From: Planctomycetota bacterium | Lineage (GTDB): Bacteria > Planctomycetota > Phycisphaerae > WQYP01 | Assembly: GCA_021810145.1 (NCBI GenBank) | Contig: JAJZJL010000027.1 | Coordinates: 1 to 39,036 of the forward strand | Length of the DNA: 39,036 nucleotides | Reading direction: 5' to 3' | Part shown: positions 26,005-34,973 of the stretch, piece after piece | How the letters are laid out: each line of letters opens with the position of its first letter | How positions within the stretch are numbered: position 1 is the stretch's first letter | Program-made: the position numbers and the translations under genes | The notes under the pieces: generated by a model | Databases searched by the model: none | The model's input: the letters and a program-made list of their open reading frames with translations, nothing else | What the model was told of the DNA's origin: nothing

Positions 26005-26505
26005 ATGGCCAATCTTAACAAAGTGTTTCTGATGGGTAATCTTACGCGCGATCCGCAGTTAAGTTATCTGCCCAGTCAGACGCCAGTTTGTGAAATGGGT
26101 CTGGCTGTCAATCGCCGCTGGAACGGGCAGGATGGCCAGCCACGCGAGGAAGTCACCTTCGTGGATTGTGTTTCCTACGGTCGGCAGGCCGAAACGCTTT
26201 CCAAATACCTGCGCAAAGGCAAACCGGTATTTATTGAGGGACGACTGAAACTCGATCAGTGGGAAGCTCAGGATGGCACCAAGCGCAGCCGCATGCGGGT
26301 GATCGTGGAAGGCTTCCAGTTTATCGACAGCCGCCCCGCCGGAGGTGGTGATTCCGCCGCCCCTGAAGATGAGTCCGGCGCACCGGCGGCAAGATCCGCC
26401 TATCGCCCCGCCGCGCGCACCGTACCGGCCCGGCCGGCACCGAATGAAGCGCCGCCACCGGAGATGGATGCACCGCCGATCCGGGAGGATGATATCCCGT
26501 TTTGA
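26005..26505 (+). CDS. ssb: single-stranded DNA-binding protein
   Basis: The 166-residue protein has an OB fold (MANLNKVFLMGNLTRDPQLSY, FVDCVSYGRQAETLSKYLRKG, VFIEGRLKLDQWE, and a VEGFQFIDSR end). A Pro/Ala-rich linker leads to the acidic tip REDDIPF that binds partner proteins. AGGAG lies 4 bp before the ATG. It coats single-stranded DNA in replication and repair. It sits between rpsF and rplI as usual, but with rpsR absent between it and rplI. Confidence 0.97.
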   Translation: MANLNKVFLMGNLTRDPQLSYLPSQTPVCEMGLAVNRRWNGQDGQPREEVTFVDCVSYGRQAETLSKYLRKGKPVFIEGRLKLDQWEAQDGTKRSRMRVIVEGFQFIDSRPAGGGDSAAPEDESGAPAARSAYRPAARTVPARPAPNEAPPPEMDAPPIREDDIPF

Positions 26506-26565
26506 CCGCAGCGTTAAATTTTGATTGAAGTAAGTTTGAGACGTTTTAAAACACCGAGGTATACG

Positions 26566-27096
26566 ATGAAAGTATTATTAACTGACACCATTGAAAAAAT
26601 TGGAACCGTTGGCGAAGTCGTGGATGTCCGCGATGGTTACGCCCGCAATTATCTGTTGCCCCACAACTTGGCGATTGCGCCAACCGACGGCAATATCAAA
26701 CGCTATGAAGCCGCCCGTAAGGAATATGAAGCCAAGCTCAAGCTTTTGCGCGAGCAAAAAGAAAAACTGATTTTGGCGATGGAAGGACTGGAAATTACCA
26801 TTGCCCGCGCTTCCAACGAAGAAGGGCATCTCTTTGGCTCGGTTTCCCGGCGCGACATTGCCGAAGAACTGCAGAAACTTGGACATGCGGTTGATGCCGA
26901 TGATGTGCGACTTGATGAGCCGCTGCGTCGTATTGATACCTTCCAGGTTCCGGTTCAATTGGCGGGCGACTTGAAGTGCCAGATTAAGGTGTGGGTTGTT
27001 CGTGAAAAGCCCGCCGATGGCCAACCCGCGGAGACCTCCGACGCCTCGGAAGCCGCCGCTGCGGCCCCGTCCGGCGATGGCGGCGAACCGGCCTGA
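26566..27096 (+). CDS. rplI: large ribosomal subunit protein bL9
   Basis: The 176-residue protein starts with MKVLLTDTIEKIGTVGEVVDV and DGYARNYLLPHNLAI, the rRNA-binding N-domain of bL9. A long helix (about 45-75) leads to the C-domain (LFGSVSRRDIAEELQKLG). An acidic Ala-rich tail of about 20 residues follows. GAGG lies 6 bp before the ATG; an upstream TTG at 26521 is unlikely. It ends the ribosomal run. The 303-bp spacer behind it (27097-27399) holds no gene; a TATAAT at 27366-27371 may serve the photolyase gene. Confidence 0.96.
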   Translation: MKVLLTDTIEKIGTVGEVVDVRDGYARNYLLPHNLAIAPTDGNIKRYEAARKEYEAKLKLLREQKEKLILAMEGLEITIARASNEEGHLFGSVSRRDIAEELQKLGHAVDADDVRLDEPLRRIDTFQVPVQLAGDLKCQIKVWVVREKPADGQPAETSDASEAAAAAPSGDGGEPA

Positions 27097-27399
27097 TCGC
27101 AAAGCGGCATAAGCCCCGGAAGCATAAACCCGCGCACCGCCGGCATATAAACAATACGATTTTGTGCTGTGCGGCATTGAACGGCAGATGTCATCTGGCG
27201 CGGAAAAGCCGTGGATACATTTTTATCAATCAGATCAGATTGATCGTTGATCATGCGTGGCCGCAAGCGGTTGCACATGGCGGCCATTGGGTGCCGCGCA
27301 TCGGGTACGTATGGTTCCATTTCAATCAGTTGCCGTTACTTCAGACAAGCACCCATCCACCGGCCTATAATCGCAGACACCGGTGCGGTTGAGTCCTTG

Positions 27400-28830
27400 A
27401 TGGAGTGCTTTGGCGTGGGATCCGTTTTACATTGGTTCAGACAGGATTTTCGGGCGCGGGATAATGTCGCGCTGGCGGCGGCCTGCCGCATGGGCGATTC
27501 CGTGGTCGGGGTATTTTGCATTGATACGCGATGGTTTCCCGCGGCGGCGGAAAAAACCGGGGCGTTTCAAGCGACATTCTGGCTCGAATCGCTCCGAGAA
27601 CTTTCCACCACGCTTGGCAAACTCAATATTCCCTTGAAAATCATTTCCACGGATGATCCCGTACATGCAATACTGAACCTGGCACAGAAAATAAATGCCC
27701 CGGCCATTACGTTCAATAAGCAGTACGAACCGGATCAGATGGCACAAGACCAGCGGCTTTTACGTCAGGCCGCCACAATCGGAATACCAATCAGAGTTTT
27801 CAAAGACGCGGTGATTTTCGAAAGCTTTGAGGTCCTGACCGGCAATGAAAATCCGTACACGATTTTTTCGCCGTACAAACGCGCCTGGCTGGGAAAACTG
27901 GCGCAATTGCCGCCGCAAGTCAGCGGCCTGCCGAAGAAGCTCTCCACCATGCCGCTGGCCGGCGATCCGGTTCCCACGGCTGAATCATTGGGATATCCCA
28001 TTGTGACATTACCGATAACACCGGGTGAAAGCGGTGCGGCAGCCATGCTGGAGACATTCACCCGCGGCAGAATCGGCTTTTATCGGCGGGATCGGGATAT
28101 TCCCGCAGTGGACGGCGTTTCAAGGCTTTCGGCGCACCTTGCCGCCGGCACAATATCCATTCGGCGGTGCGTTAACGCCGCAATCGATCATGGCGCATTG
28201 TCCGGTTGCGGCGGCGCGGAAACCTGGCTTTCCGAACTGATCTGGCGCGAGTTTTATCGGATGATACTTTTTCATTTTCCGCATACGGTCCACAGCGCCT
28301 TTCAGAAAAAATATGAAAGCCTGACCTGGGAAAGCAACCCGGACCATATCAGCGCCTGGAGCACCGCCCGCACCGGATACCCGATTGTGGATGCCGCGAT
28401 TCGACAAATTCAGCAGACCGGCTGGATGCATAACCGGCTGCGCATGATTACGGCTATGTTTCTGACCAAAGATCTGGACACGCACTGGCGCATTGGCGAA
28501 AAGCTCTTTATGCGGTGGCTCATGGATTATGATCAGGCCAGCAATGTCGGTGGATGGCAATGGAGTGCCGGAACAGGCACGGATGCCGCACCCTATTTTC
28601 GCGTGATGAATCCAATTCTTCAGGCCCAGCGGTTTGATCCGGACGGTACATTTGTGAAGCGATTGATTCCGGCCCTGGCGGAGGTGCCGAAAGAATTTGT
28701 GCACACGCCGTGGGAAATGCCGCCGCTGTTACAAAGCCAGGCCGGTTGCATAATCGGGCGGGATTATCCCGACCGTGTGGTGGATCATGCGGCGGCCCGC
28801 ATCCGGGCCATTGCGAAGTTTCAGCATTAG
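27400..28830 (+). CDS. phrB: deoxyribodipyrimidine photolyase (class I)
   Basis: A light-driven flavoprotein that splits cyclobutane pyrimidine dimers. The N-terminal antenna domain begins VLHWFRQDFRARDN. The FAD domain carries TGYPIVDAAIRQIQQTGWMHNRLRMITAMFLTKDL, then FMRWLMDYDQASNVGGWQWSAGTGTDAAPYFRVMNP, which is diagnostic for class I photolyases. The length of about 475 residues is normal. The start is ATG 27400 or, with GGAG 9 bp upstream, GTG 27415. Residues further upstream are not part of the family. Substrate choice (CPD photolyase versus cryptochrome) is inferred from the conserved FAD domain. A CTCCCG/CGGGAG inverted repeat follows the stop (28840-28861). Confidence 0.94.
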   Translation: MECFGVGSVLHWFRQDFRARDNVALAAACRMGDSVVGVFCIDTRWFPAAAEKTGAFQATFWLESLRELSTTLGKLNIPLKIISTDDPVHAILNLAQKINAPAITFNKQYEPDQMAQDQRLLRQAATIGIPIRVFKDAVIFESFEVLTGNENPYTIFSPYKRAWLGKLAQLPPQVSGLPKKLSTMPLAGDPVPTAESLGYPIVTLPITPGESGAAAMLETFTRGRIGFYRRDRDIPAVDGVSRLSAHLAAGTISIRRCVNAAIDHGALSGCGGAETWLSELIWREFYRMILFHFPHTVHSAFQKKYESLTWESNPDHISAWSTARTGYPIVDAAIRQIQQTGWMHNRLRMITAMFLTKDLDTHWRIGEKLFMRWLMDYDQASNVGGWQWSAGTGTDAAPYFRVMNPILQAQRFDPDGTFVKRLIPALAEVPKEFVHTPWEMPPLLQSQAGCIIGRDYPDRVVDHAAARIRAIAKFQH

Positions 28831-28980
28831 TTCCGGATTCTCCCGTTCGAACAATCGGGAGTTCAGTGCCATAGTAGCAACCATTGGCGCGAATCAGCCG
28901 GCAGGGCGAGCCTGGGGCAGCGCTTGCCAATTTGCAGCATGGGCCATCGCGGCAAACGCAGTACTGTCAGTGTGTGGTTG

Positions 28981-29071
28981 GGAGTTAGGAGCTAGGAGTT
29001 GGGAGTTAGGAGCTAGGAGCTAGGAGCTAGGAGTTAGGAGTTGGGAGTTAGGAGTTGGGAGTTGGGAGTTA
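28981..29071. repeat. heptanucleotide tandem repeat (13 units)
   Basis: Thirteen units of exactly 7 bp follow the pattern GGAGTTA, GGAGCTA or GGAGTTG without interruption. The variation is confined to the last three positions. The period is not a shadow of a coding frame, since no gene is supported here. Confidence 0.9.
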
Positions 29072-29141
29072 GAATGGTGTTGCAGCGCGGCGCTTTCAAT
29101 TTCTTCCAGGTTCCAGATTCTGATCCGCGAACTCCAGCGAG

Positions 29142-29320
29142 ACAGTATTATCAGTGTTAACAGTATTATCAGTATATTCAGTATTGATCAGTATTATCAG
29201 TATTGATCAGTATTGGTCAGTAGATTCAGTACCTGTCCCATGTGCCGAGAATCGTTGTTTCCCGGCGTGCCGGGACTCGTTGACGCCCCCCCCGTATCCG
29301 CGTCATCCGCGCTATCCGCG
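29142..29320. repeat. two further short-period repeats
   Basis: 29142-29231 consists of about ten degenerate units of 9-10 bp around CAGTATTgat/at. Then 29295-29320 holds three units of 8-9 bp (TATCCGCG, TCATCCGCG, CTATCCGCG). With the heptamer array upstream they fill most of the 28831-29593 spacer, in which I see no gene. Confidence 0.75.
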
Positions 29321-29593
29321 GTACTCTTTCGTCACTGAGGTGATACGGAAGGTGAAAAAACCGCCCCCGCGCACGGGGTAAAGCTCCTGCGCGGATATTC
29401 AAGAACTTGGTGAAGAATTTCCAACACCCGAAAATCCAAAGCAATACCACGGCCCACGCCGTCGCACCAAAGAACCCATTCGATTCTCCCCAGCAGATTC
29501 CCGACACCGGCTTGGGTTCCCCGTTCTCGCGATGCGATTTCCGTCACCTTGCAGCATTTGGCTCCGATGGCCATACCGAACATCAGGGTGTGC

Positions 29594-29622
29594 TTGCATA
29601 TAAGTGTATTACTTTGTATAAC
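29594..29622 (+). promoter_or_regulatory. candidate promoter for the porin gene
   Basis: TTGCAT (29594-29599) and TATAAC (29617-29622) are 17 bp apart. The -35 box matches at only three positions; the -10 box at five. Confidence 0.4.
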
Positions 29623-29739
29623 CTTCCATGATAATATTCGTGCCCGCGGCACCGGAGCTTTGCCGGTACAAAGAAAATGGAACGGAAAAGCACTACCATG
29701 CCCGAGGTATGTCCGTTGAGCTGCCCGGAGATAAATATC

Positions 29740-31173
29740 ATGCATCTGATTCCACGATGGCCATCAAGCCCGCAACGCCCGCAACGGCACATCGCAACAC
29801 TGGCGGTTCTGGCCGCACTGAGTGCGTCTATAACCTACGGCAAGCCCGGCTCCCAAGATGCTTCCCGAACCATGCCGCCGGCTGGTGCGCCCGCAAAAGC
29901 TGCCGCAAACAAGTCCGCCGCGATCATGCTGCTTTCGGCCGGTAGCGCGCACGCCCCGGCACCGCCAGCCTCGCCGAGCGTTAAAGCCCCCGCACCGGGA
30001 ACCGCTCCCGGCTCTTTTTCCGCTTTCACCCATGCGTTGCTGACCCGTGATACGCTCACTGGAAACTGGTGGGGATTACGCGGAAATATGGAATCACATG
30101 GCCTTACGCCCACCATTACACTGCTGCAGGCCGGCAGTGAAAATTTCTCCGGTGGTATTCGCACCAACCGGATCGACTGGCGATATCGGCTTGATGTATC
30201 GTTGACACTCGACACCCGAAGACTTTTCGGGTGGAAAGGCGGTACCGCCTTTGTCGATTTTATGGCGCACGGCGGACAGAATCCGGCGAATGATCTGGTA
30301 GGCGCCCTTCAGGCCGTCAGCGCAATTGATCAGAACCCGGCAACGCGGCTGGATCAGATCTGGTACCGGCAGGATTTCCTGCAGGGCAAGCTCTGGTTCA
30401 AGCTGGGACGAATTGATACCACTTACGATTTTGACAATATCCGTGATGCGCAGGCGTTTCTCAACGGATCCTTCGGCTTTGCGCCATCGATTTTTGTCTT
30501 TCCCAGCTATCCGTTTTCGGCATGGGGCGGGGAAGTGTTATGGCACCCCGTGGCGAATGTGACGCTCCACGGCGGGTTATTTGACGGCAATACTGAAAAT
30601 ACGTTGCCGAATGTTGCGTCCTCCAATCCCAATGCCATTGAAAATCCGTATGGTATTCTGGCATTGGCTGAAGAAAGCCTGAACTGGCGGATCGGTACAG
30701 ATCACCTCGGCGGAATATTTACGCTGGGCCAATGGTATCACACCGGCAAGTTTGAACGCTATTCCGGATCAAGTGTTCAAGGGGCTGATGGATTTTACGC
30801 CTATCTGGATCAGACGCTGTGGAGATTTGCGCATGCCAGGGGTCAGGCCGCTTCACGCATTGGAGCATTTGTGCAGTATGCCTGGGCCAACGATCAGTTG
30901 ACGGAAATTGATCAGAATATCAGCGGCGGGCTGCGGTGGCGCGGCCCGATTCCCGGCCGCCCCGACGACAATACCGGTATAGCCGCGACCTGGGCACACC
31001 TGAGTCCCTACGCCCAGACGCCATACAATGATGAACTGGCGATTGAAGGCTTTTATACCGCCCAAGTCACGCCATGGCTGACCGTACAACCGGATTTACA
31101 ATACATCATTCATCCCGGCGGCATTTATCAAAATGCGCTGGTGGCAACTGTGCAGTTGGGGATAACATTTTAA
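29740..31173 (+). CDS. oprB: OprB-type carbohydrate porin
   Basis: The 477-residue protein has a signal peptide (basic start, then ATLAVLAALSASITYG) and a Pro/Ala-rich linker to about residue 90. The rest is a beta-barrel domain beginning LLTRDTLTGNWWGLRGNMESHGLTPTI, the standard entry of OprB porins. It has GRIDTTYDFDNIRDAQAFLNGSFG in the middle and ends VATVQLGITF with a terminal Phe, as in outer-membrane proteins. OprB porins let sugars diffuse through the outer membrane. The start at 29740 has GGAG (29727-29730). No sugar transporter is adjacent. The presence of a terminal-Phe barrel supports a Gram-negative type envelope. Confidence 0.88.
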   Translation: MHLIPRWPSSPQRPQRHIATLAVLAALSASITYGKPGSQDASRTMPPAGAPAKAAANKSAAIMLLSAGSAHAPAPPASPSVKAPAPGTAPGSFSAFTHALLTRDTLTGNWWGLRGNMESHGLTPTITLLQAGSENFSGGIRTNRIDWRYRLDVSLTLDTRRLFGWKGGTAFVDFMAHGGQNPANDLVGALQAVSAIDQNPATRLDQIWYRQDFLQGKLWFKLGRIDTTYDFDNIRDAQAFLNGSFGFAPSIFVFPSYPFSAWGGEVLWHPVANVTLHGGLFDGNTENTLPNVASSNPNAIENPYGILALAEESLNWRIGTDHLGGIFTLGQWYHTGKFERYSGSSVQGADGFYAYLDQTLWRFAHARGQAASRIGAFVQYAWANDQLTEIDQNISGGLRWRGPIPGRPDDNTGIAATWAHLSPYAQTPYNDELAIEGFYTAQVTPWLTVQPDLQYIIHPGGIYQNALVATVQLGITF

Positions 31174-31366
31174 CGCGATGGCGGCAGTGCAGTTTCAGGC
31201 GTGGACGCCGGCGCAGGCACACGGGGACAAGAGTTTGAAATCCAGACACCACCCCACCGGTTCCAGCCGGCGGTTGGGAAGCCCATTCCTCCCCGTGCAA
31301 GAACCATGGGATTCCTCCCCGGTTCTCACCGGAAACGCCGGAATACAGGATTACGAGGATACGACC

Positions 31367-32371
31367 CTATCGCCGTGGTGCCCCAGCCCCCGCAGCCGCG
31401 AGATGGAAATCCGCGGCCGTCATCACGAATGGGGTCAGCGGCAATTCCGTCACACATCGGCAGATCGGGATTTGCCCATCCCGGAATCCCCGGACGGCGA
31501 TTTTCTTAACCAGCTTCTGGTTGTAGGCATCGAGTGCGTCCAGCCGGTAGACCTTGTTGTGCTGGGTCTTATGCGTCGCTGAATAACGAAGCACCATAAG
31601 CGGATTGAACTCCTTGAGCGAGTCGAGGGTCCTCCTGCCTTCCATCTTCTGCGGCTCGTCGAGAATGAGAATGGGCCGGTTCTGCTTGATAACGTCTATA
31701 GGACGGCGTGACTGAAAGTCGTCCAATTCCTCGTAGATGCGGCGTGCATCTTTGCCGGTGGCGTTGAATGCCTGCACGTTGATTATCATCACATTGATGC
31801 CGCCGTCCGATGAATAGCTCTCCAAATTGTGCAACTGCTTGGAGTCATAGATGAAGAACCGTGTCCGCTTTCCGTAATCCTCAAGAAAATGCTCGGCGGT
31901 GATTTCAAACGACTTGTATACGCCCTCGCGGATGGCGATACTCGGGACGACCACAATGAACTTCGTCCAGCCGTACCGCTTGTTCATCTCGAACATGGTC
32001 TTGATGTAGCAGTAGGTTTTGCCGGTGCCGGTCTCCATTTCGATGTCGAGGTTAACGTCGGCGATCTGGTTACTCACAAGCGATTGGGATTGCGGCAAGT
32101 TGTGGTGCCGCTGTACCGCCTGAATGTTCTCCAGCACCTTCGGCAATGGCAACGCGATGTTCGAGTTCCTGAACCCGGTTAGCTCTTCAATTGCAGTTAT
32201 TGTAAGCTGCGGTGTATCCTCAGGCCGCCCTGGGTCGATGCGGTAGGTCAATCCAGTGTTGAGGGGCTGACCCGTGAAGCAGTTCAAAACTGCTTCGACG
32301 GCGGCGGTCTGGTAAGCCTGTTTTTTGAACCGAAGTTTCATATATTCGCCAATCCGAAATTTATTATCCAT
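31367..32371 (-). pseudogene. truncated type III restriction endonuclease (Res) helicase fragment
   Basis: About 295 residues match the N-terminus of type III Res subunits. The motifs are [19 protein letters not shown], the Walker A METGTGKT (112-119), IIDEx-like DEPQ (238-241) and YSATHKT (263-269). Homology stops near 31483 and is followed by an unrelated 38-residue tail and a stop. Full Res proteins are about 900-1000 residues with the nuclease domain at the C-terminus, all of which is missing. No Mod methylase gene precedes it. It is therefore a remnant. The intact frame starts at 32371 or 32341 with no clear Shine-Dalgarno site. It marks the edge of the defence-like island. The spacer 31174-31366 contains nothing recognisable. 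Confidence 0.8.
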
Positions 32372-32412
32372 TTTACGTAAATTAAGCGACCCCGTTTATC
32401 CCGAGGCCAATC

Positions 32413-32446
32413 TTGTGGAGCGTAAAAGCCGATTTACGTTCCACAA
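32413..32446. repeat. inverted repeat upstream of the Res remnant
   Basis: TTGTGGAGCGTAAA (32413-32426) and TTTACGTTCCACAA (32433-32446) pair at 13 of 14 positions around 6 bp. A third half-copy, GCGTTCCACAAAG, lies about 30 bp further on (32465-32477). It could be an operator or a terminus of a lost mobile element. The rest of 32480-32770 holds no gene I can support. Confidence 0.55.
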
Positions 32447-32772
32447 ATGGGTTTGTTGCCATTCTGCGTTCCACAAAGTTTTACAGTGCATCACGTCGCT
32501 CCGCCACATGCATCAGTTGCGTAAACCGCAGCACGGCGGACTCAGCCGCCGCTGCATGGTGCATTCCCGATACGTACAACTTGCGAATAGAGGCGGTCAG
32601 GACGGTTGCTGAAATTGATCATCTCAGCCGGGAAATTGGGGTACACCGGGATTTGATCATCGGGCGATACGCCAGGATTACCGGCAATTATACGCGGTTT
32701 TCCTCCCATAAAATGCGATTGCAATGGGTGCAACCGCGGGACGGCGCGGCCAAATAAAATGGCGGGCGCCGG

Positions 32773-32801
32773 CGGACCGCTGGAATAAATCCAGCGGCTC
32801 G
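32773..32801. repeat. REP-like half element (copy 3)
   Basis: GGACCGCTGG-AATAAATCCAGCGGCTCGC closely resembles the right half of the palindrome at 38432-38490 (GGACCACCGG-GATAAACCCAGCGGCTCGC), with five mismatches in 29 positions. The left half is absent. Confidence 0.55.
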
Positions 32802-32825
32802 CTGGATCGGCGGGGTTTGGTGGCA

Positions 32826-32969
32826 TCAGCGCGATTGGCGTTTGAATTCCGCCAGGGCCGCATCCTTTGCTTCCTGCGGTACCAGCGGAAAGGTGCTTAA
32901 TATGTGGGCGAATTCTTCTTCGGTCAGGCCGTAGAGGTGGGCGATGATGGCGTCGACGCGGAAACGGCC
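32826..32969 (-). pseudogene. C-terminal relic of a DNA methylase
   Basis: Reading the minus strand from 32969 gives RFRVDAIIAHLYGLTEEEF, then AHILSTFPLVPQEAKDAALA, then EFKRQSR and a TGA. 'DAI.AHLYGLTEEEF..ILSTFPLV' is the typical C-terminal end of large N6-adenine DNA methylases of the Eco57I/PglX type. There is no start codon: a TGA lies just upstream in frame (32970-32972). The frame meets that of the NTPase gene at GAGGCC-GTTTCC; adding one C there would join ...RNNRKVFLEA to RFRVDAII.... So this is a one-base-frameshifted end of a methylase sequence now continuous with the NTPase gene. Confidence 0.6.
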
Positions 32970-34972
32970 TCAAGAAACACCTTGCGATTGTTTCTGATTC
33001 GCGCTAGTTCGCCGCTGTTGAGTCCTCCGCCGGTCGCGGCCAGGAGCGCCCCCGGCCGCTTCTTGTTGTGCATTGTGTTGGATGGCCGGTCGGGAATTAC
33101 GAACGGAGATTGGAGCATTTGCCAGATTGAGTCACCGAGGCCGAGGAACTGGCCGACCTCGGCCGGGCGAGCCTTGCCCGTGGTGAAAATCGCGTGGAAC
33201 GACTCCGGTCTGGCTGCTCGGATCAGCATTGCGGCGAGGACGCTGTCCGGGTCAATGCCGGCGTCGACCGAGCCGTGGGGCGTCCCTTCCCTTGTTGCAC
33301 TTTGCGCCAATATCCGCCGCCAGACGCGCCGTGCCTGGCGCAGGCCATTTCGCAGAGTGCGAGGAGTAATATCTAGGCCGCCCTTGTCCGTTAGAAACGA
33401 TTGGTAGACAGGACCCCTGTCCTGCCGCGAGACCTCACTGACGAGGCCAGAGCTGGGGGTTGTGGGAGGAATAAACGGCTCAGCGCCGTGCACCAGCATC
33501 CATTGATGGAAAGTATCGATCAGATGATCCACCGCCTCCTGGACGGGCAGTTCGCGCATGTCAATATGGTCGGAACATAGGCGGGCGATTGGTAGGCCGC
33601 CGAGGTCGCTCAGCCAGTTGAGTCGTATCGCCCATGACTCAGTGACATAGGGGGATATTCCCTGCGGCGGTGCCTTCTTTTCCTGGAGGAAACGTTGGTA
33701 TTCGGGTTCCCCCTCCTCCGCCCCACTGCGCATCGAAACGCATACGACGTATCCGAATCCCGGCAGCGCCCGGAGCTTGTCGAGGAGGCCCTGCAACACG
33801 TCGTTGAAGTCAGCGCGGGTTTTCTTATCGGAAACCCGATCATCATCCTCAATGCAAAGGATTATGCGTAGGCGACAACTGACTAAAACAGACGAAAGCG
33901 CCAACAGCCACTGGTCGTAATCTGCCGGGCACCAAAGTGTCCAGCTCAATATGGACCAGTAACCCCCCGCGCCGGTGACGGACCTCGCCACGTCTCGTGG
34001 CATTTCCGAAAACACCAGTGGATCCACTTGGTCCGCAGCGGACTTCACGATTTCGCGCAACACGTGGGCCAACATGGACCCCGCATCGCTGAAGCCCCAC
34101 AGAGAGGTAAAGCAGAGCCGCAGGCCAATAGCGGCTCCACGTGGCTCCTCTTCCTTGGCGATGTTGGAGGCAATTCGCAGCAGCGAGGATTTTCCACTTC
34201 CCCGAGGTCCGATCAGGCAAAGCGTTCCCGGTGGGGCATCCGGTGCGGTTGGGCGCAAGCGGCCGAGCAACGAATTTGCCGACTCGGAAAACCGGAGCTG
34301 GTCGTCCCCGCGGGCTTCCACGGGCCGTTCCGGAGCGTCCAACCATTTAAATATTCTATCGATTTCTCTGTAGGGGTCTTGTGTGGCAGCTGGCTTGTTT
34401 CTATTTGTCTCGCTTTTAGCCAGCGGAGGGGTTTCGCGGGCACCCCGCATCGGGGCGCTTGCCATCGCGGCGGGAAGACGCCGAAACCACGCCGCAATCG
34501 CAATCAGCGCGGTCCATGCGGCGCAAGCCACCGGAAACGCGACGGGTGGTAGATTCATCAGCAACTCGCGCACGGGAGCGCGAAAACAATGGGCGATGTG
34601 TTCCCAGAATGCGACCTGGGGTAGGTTCACGAGCAGTTCGCGCCACGTTGCCCGATTGGCGAGGCATCCAACTCCCGCCGCGAATATTGCCGCCGGAAGC
34701 ACCACCCACGATGCTGGCAACGGGCGGCCTCGTGTTCGGAGGGGATGAAGTAAGCTATTCCAAAGCCCATCACCGATGGACCGGCCAGCCAGCAGGATCA
34801 GGGCGAGAAGGCCGGAAGCCGCCGCAAACTTGGGGCCTGGGCAGTACGCCAGGGTGGCCGCTGTCGCGCATCCGAGAATTGCGGACGAAACCACCCACCG
34901 AAACGGTGCCCAGCCGAGGCGAATTCGGGGCGGGGCGTGCTGGGGTGCATTTTTCGGGTGTTCTTCCGCCAT
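32924..34972 (-). CDS. membrane-anchored P-loop NTPase (KAP/STAND-like)
   Basis: From the ATG at 34972 the product has 682 residues. It has four hydrophobic helices (about 25-43, 50-65, 88-105 and 143-162) and a linker. A P-loop domain follows, with Walker A GPRGSGKSS (255-263) and a Walker B-like IILCIEDDDR (370-379). This is the layout of KAP-like NTPases, which are membrane-tethered and often occur in phage-defence loci. The substrate is unknown. The start has GGAGG within the 3' end of the methylase gene and lies 2 bp after that gene's stop, so the two are one operon. The last 25 residues (after about 657) look like a methylase remnant reached by read-through, so the original C-terminus may have been lost. 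Confidence 0.72.
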   Translation of the reverse strand: MAEEHPKNAPQHAPPRIRLGWAPFRWVVSSAILGCATAATLAYCPGPKFAAASGLLALILLAGRSIGDGLWNSLLHPLRTRGRPLPASWVVLPAAIFAAGVGCLANRATWRELLVNLPQVAFWEHIAHCFRAPVRELLMNLPPVAFPVACAAWTALIAIAAWFRRLPAAMASAPMRGARETPPLAKSETNRNKPAATQDPYREIDRIFKWLDAPERPVEARGDDQLRFSESANSLLGRLRPTAPDAPPGTLCLIGPRGSGKSSLLRIASNIAKEEEPRGAAIGLRLCFTSLWGFSDAGSMLAHVLREIVKSAADQVDPLVFSEMPRDVARSVTGAGGYWSILSWTLWCPADYDQWLLALSSVLVSCRLRIILCIEDDDRVSDKKTRADFNDVLQGLLDKLRALPGFGYVVCVSMRSGAEEGEPEYQRFLQEKKAPPQGISPYVTESWAIRLNWLSDLGGLPIARLCSDHIDMRELPVQEAVDHLIDTFHQWMLVHGAEPFIPPTTPSSGLVSEVSRQDRGPVYQSFLTDKGGLDITPRTLRNGLRQARRVWRRILAQSATREGTPHGSVDAGIDPDSVLAAMLIRAARPESFHAIFTTGKARPAEVGQFLGLGDSIWQMLQSPFVIPDRPSNTMHNKKRPGALLAATGGGLNSGELARIRNNRKVFLEAVSASTPSSPTSTA

Positions 34973-34973
34973 G

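Noticed and set aside
28840-28861. Rho-independent terminator after the photolyase gene
   Set aside because: The CTCCCG/CGGGAG arms enclose a 10-nt loop and are not followed by a T-run; it is only a weak hairpin.
32542-32973. 143-codon minus-strand ORF behind the NTPase gene
   Set aside because: Pro/Arg-rich translation without a known family; it runs across the REP-like copy and the methylase relic in a different frame.
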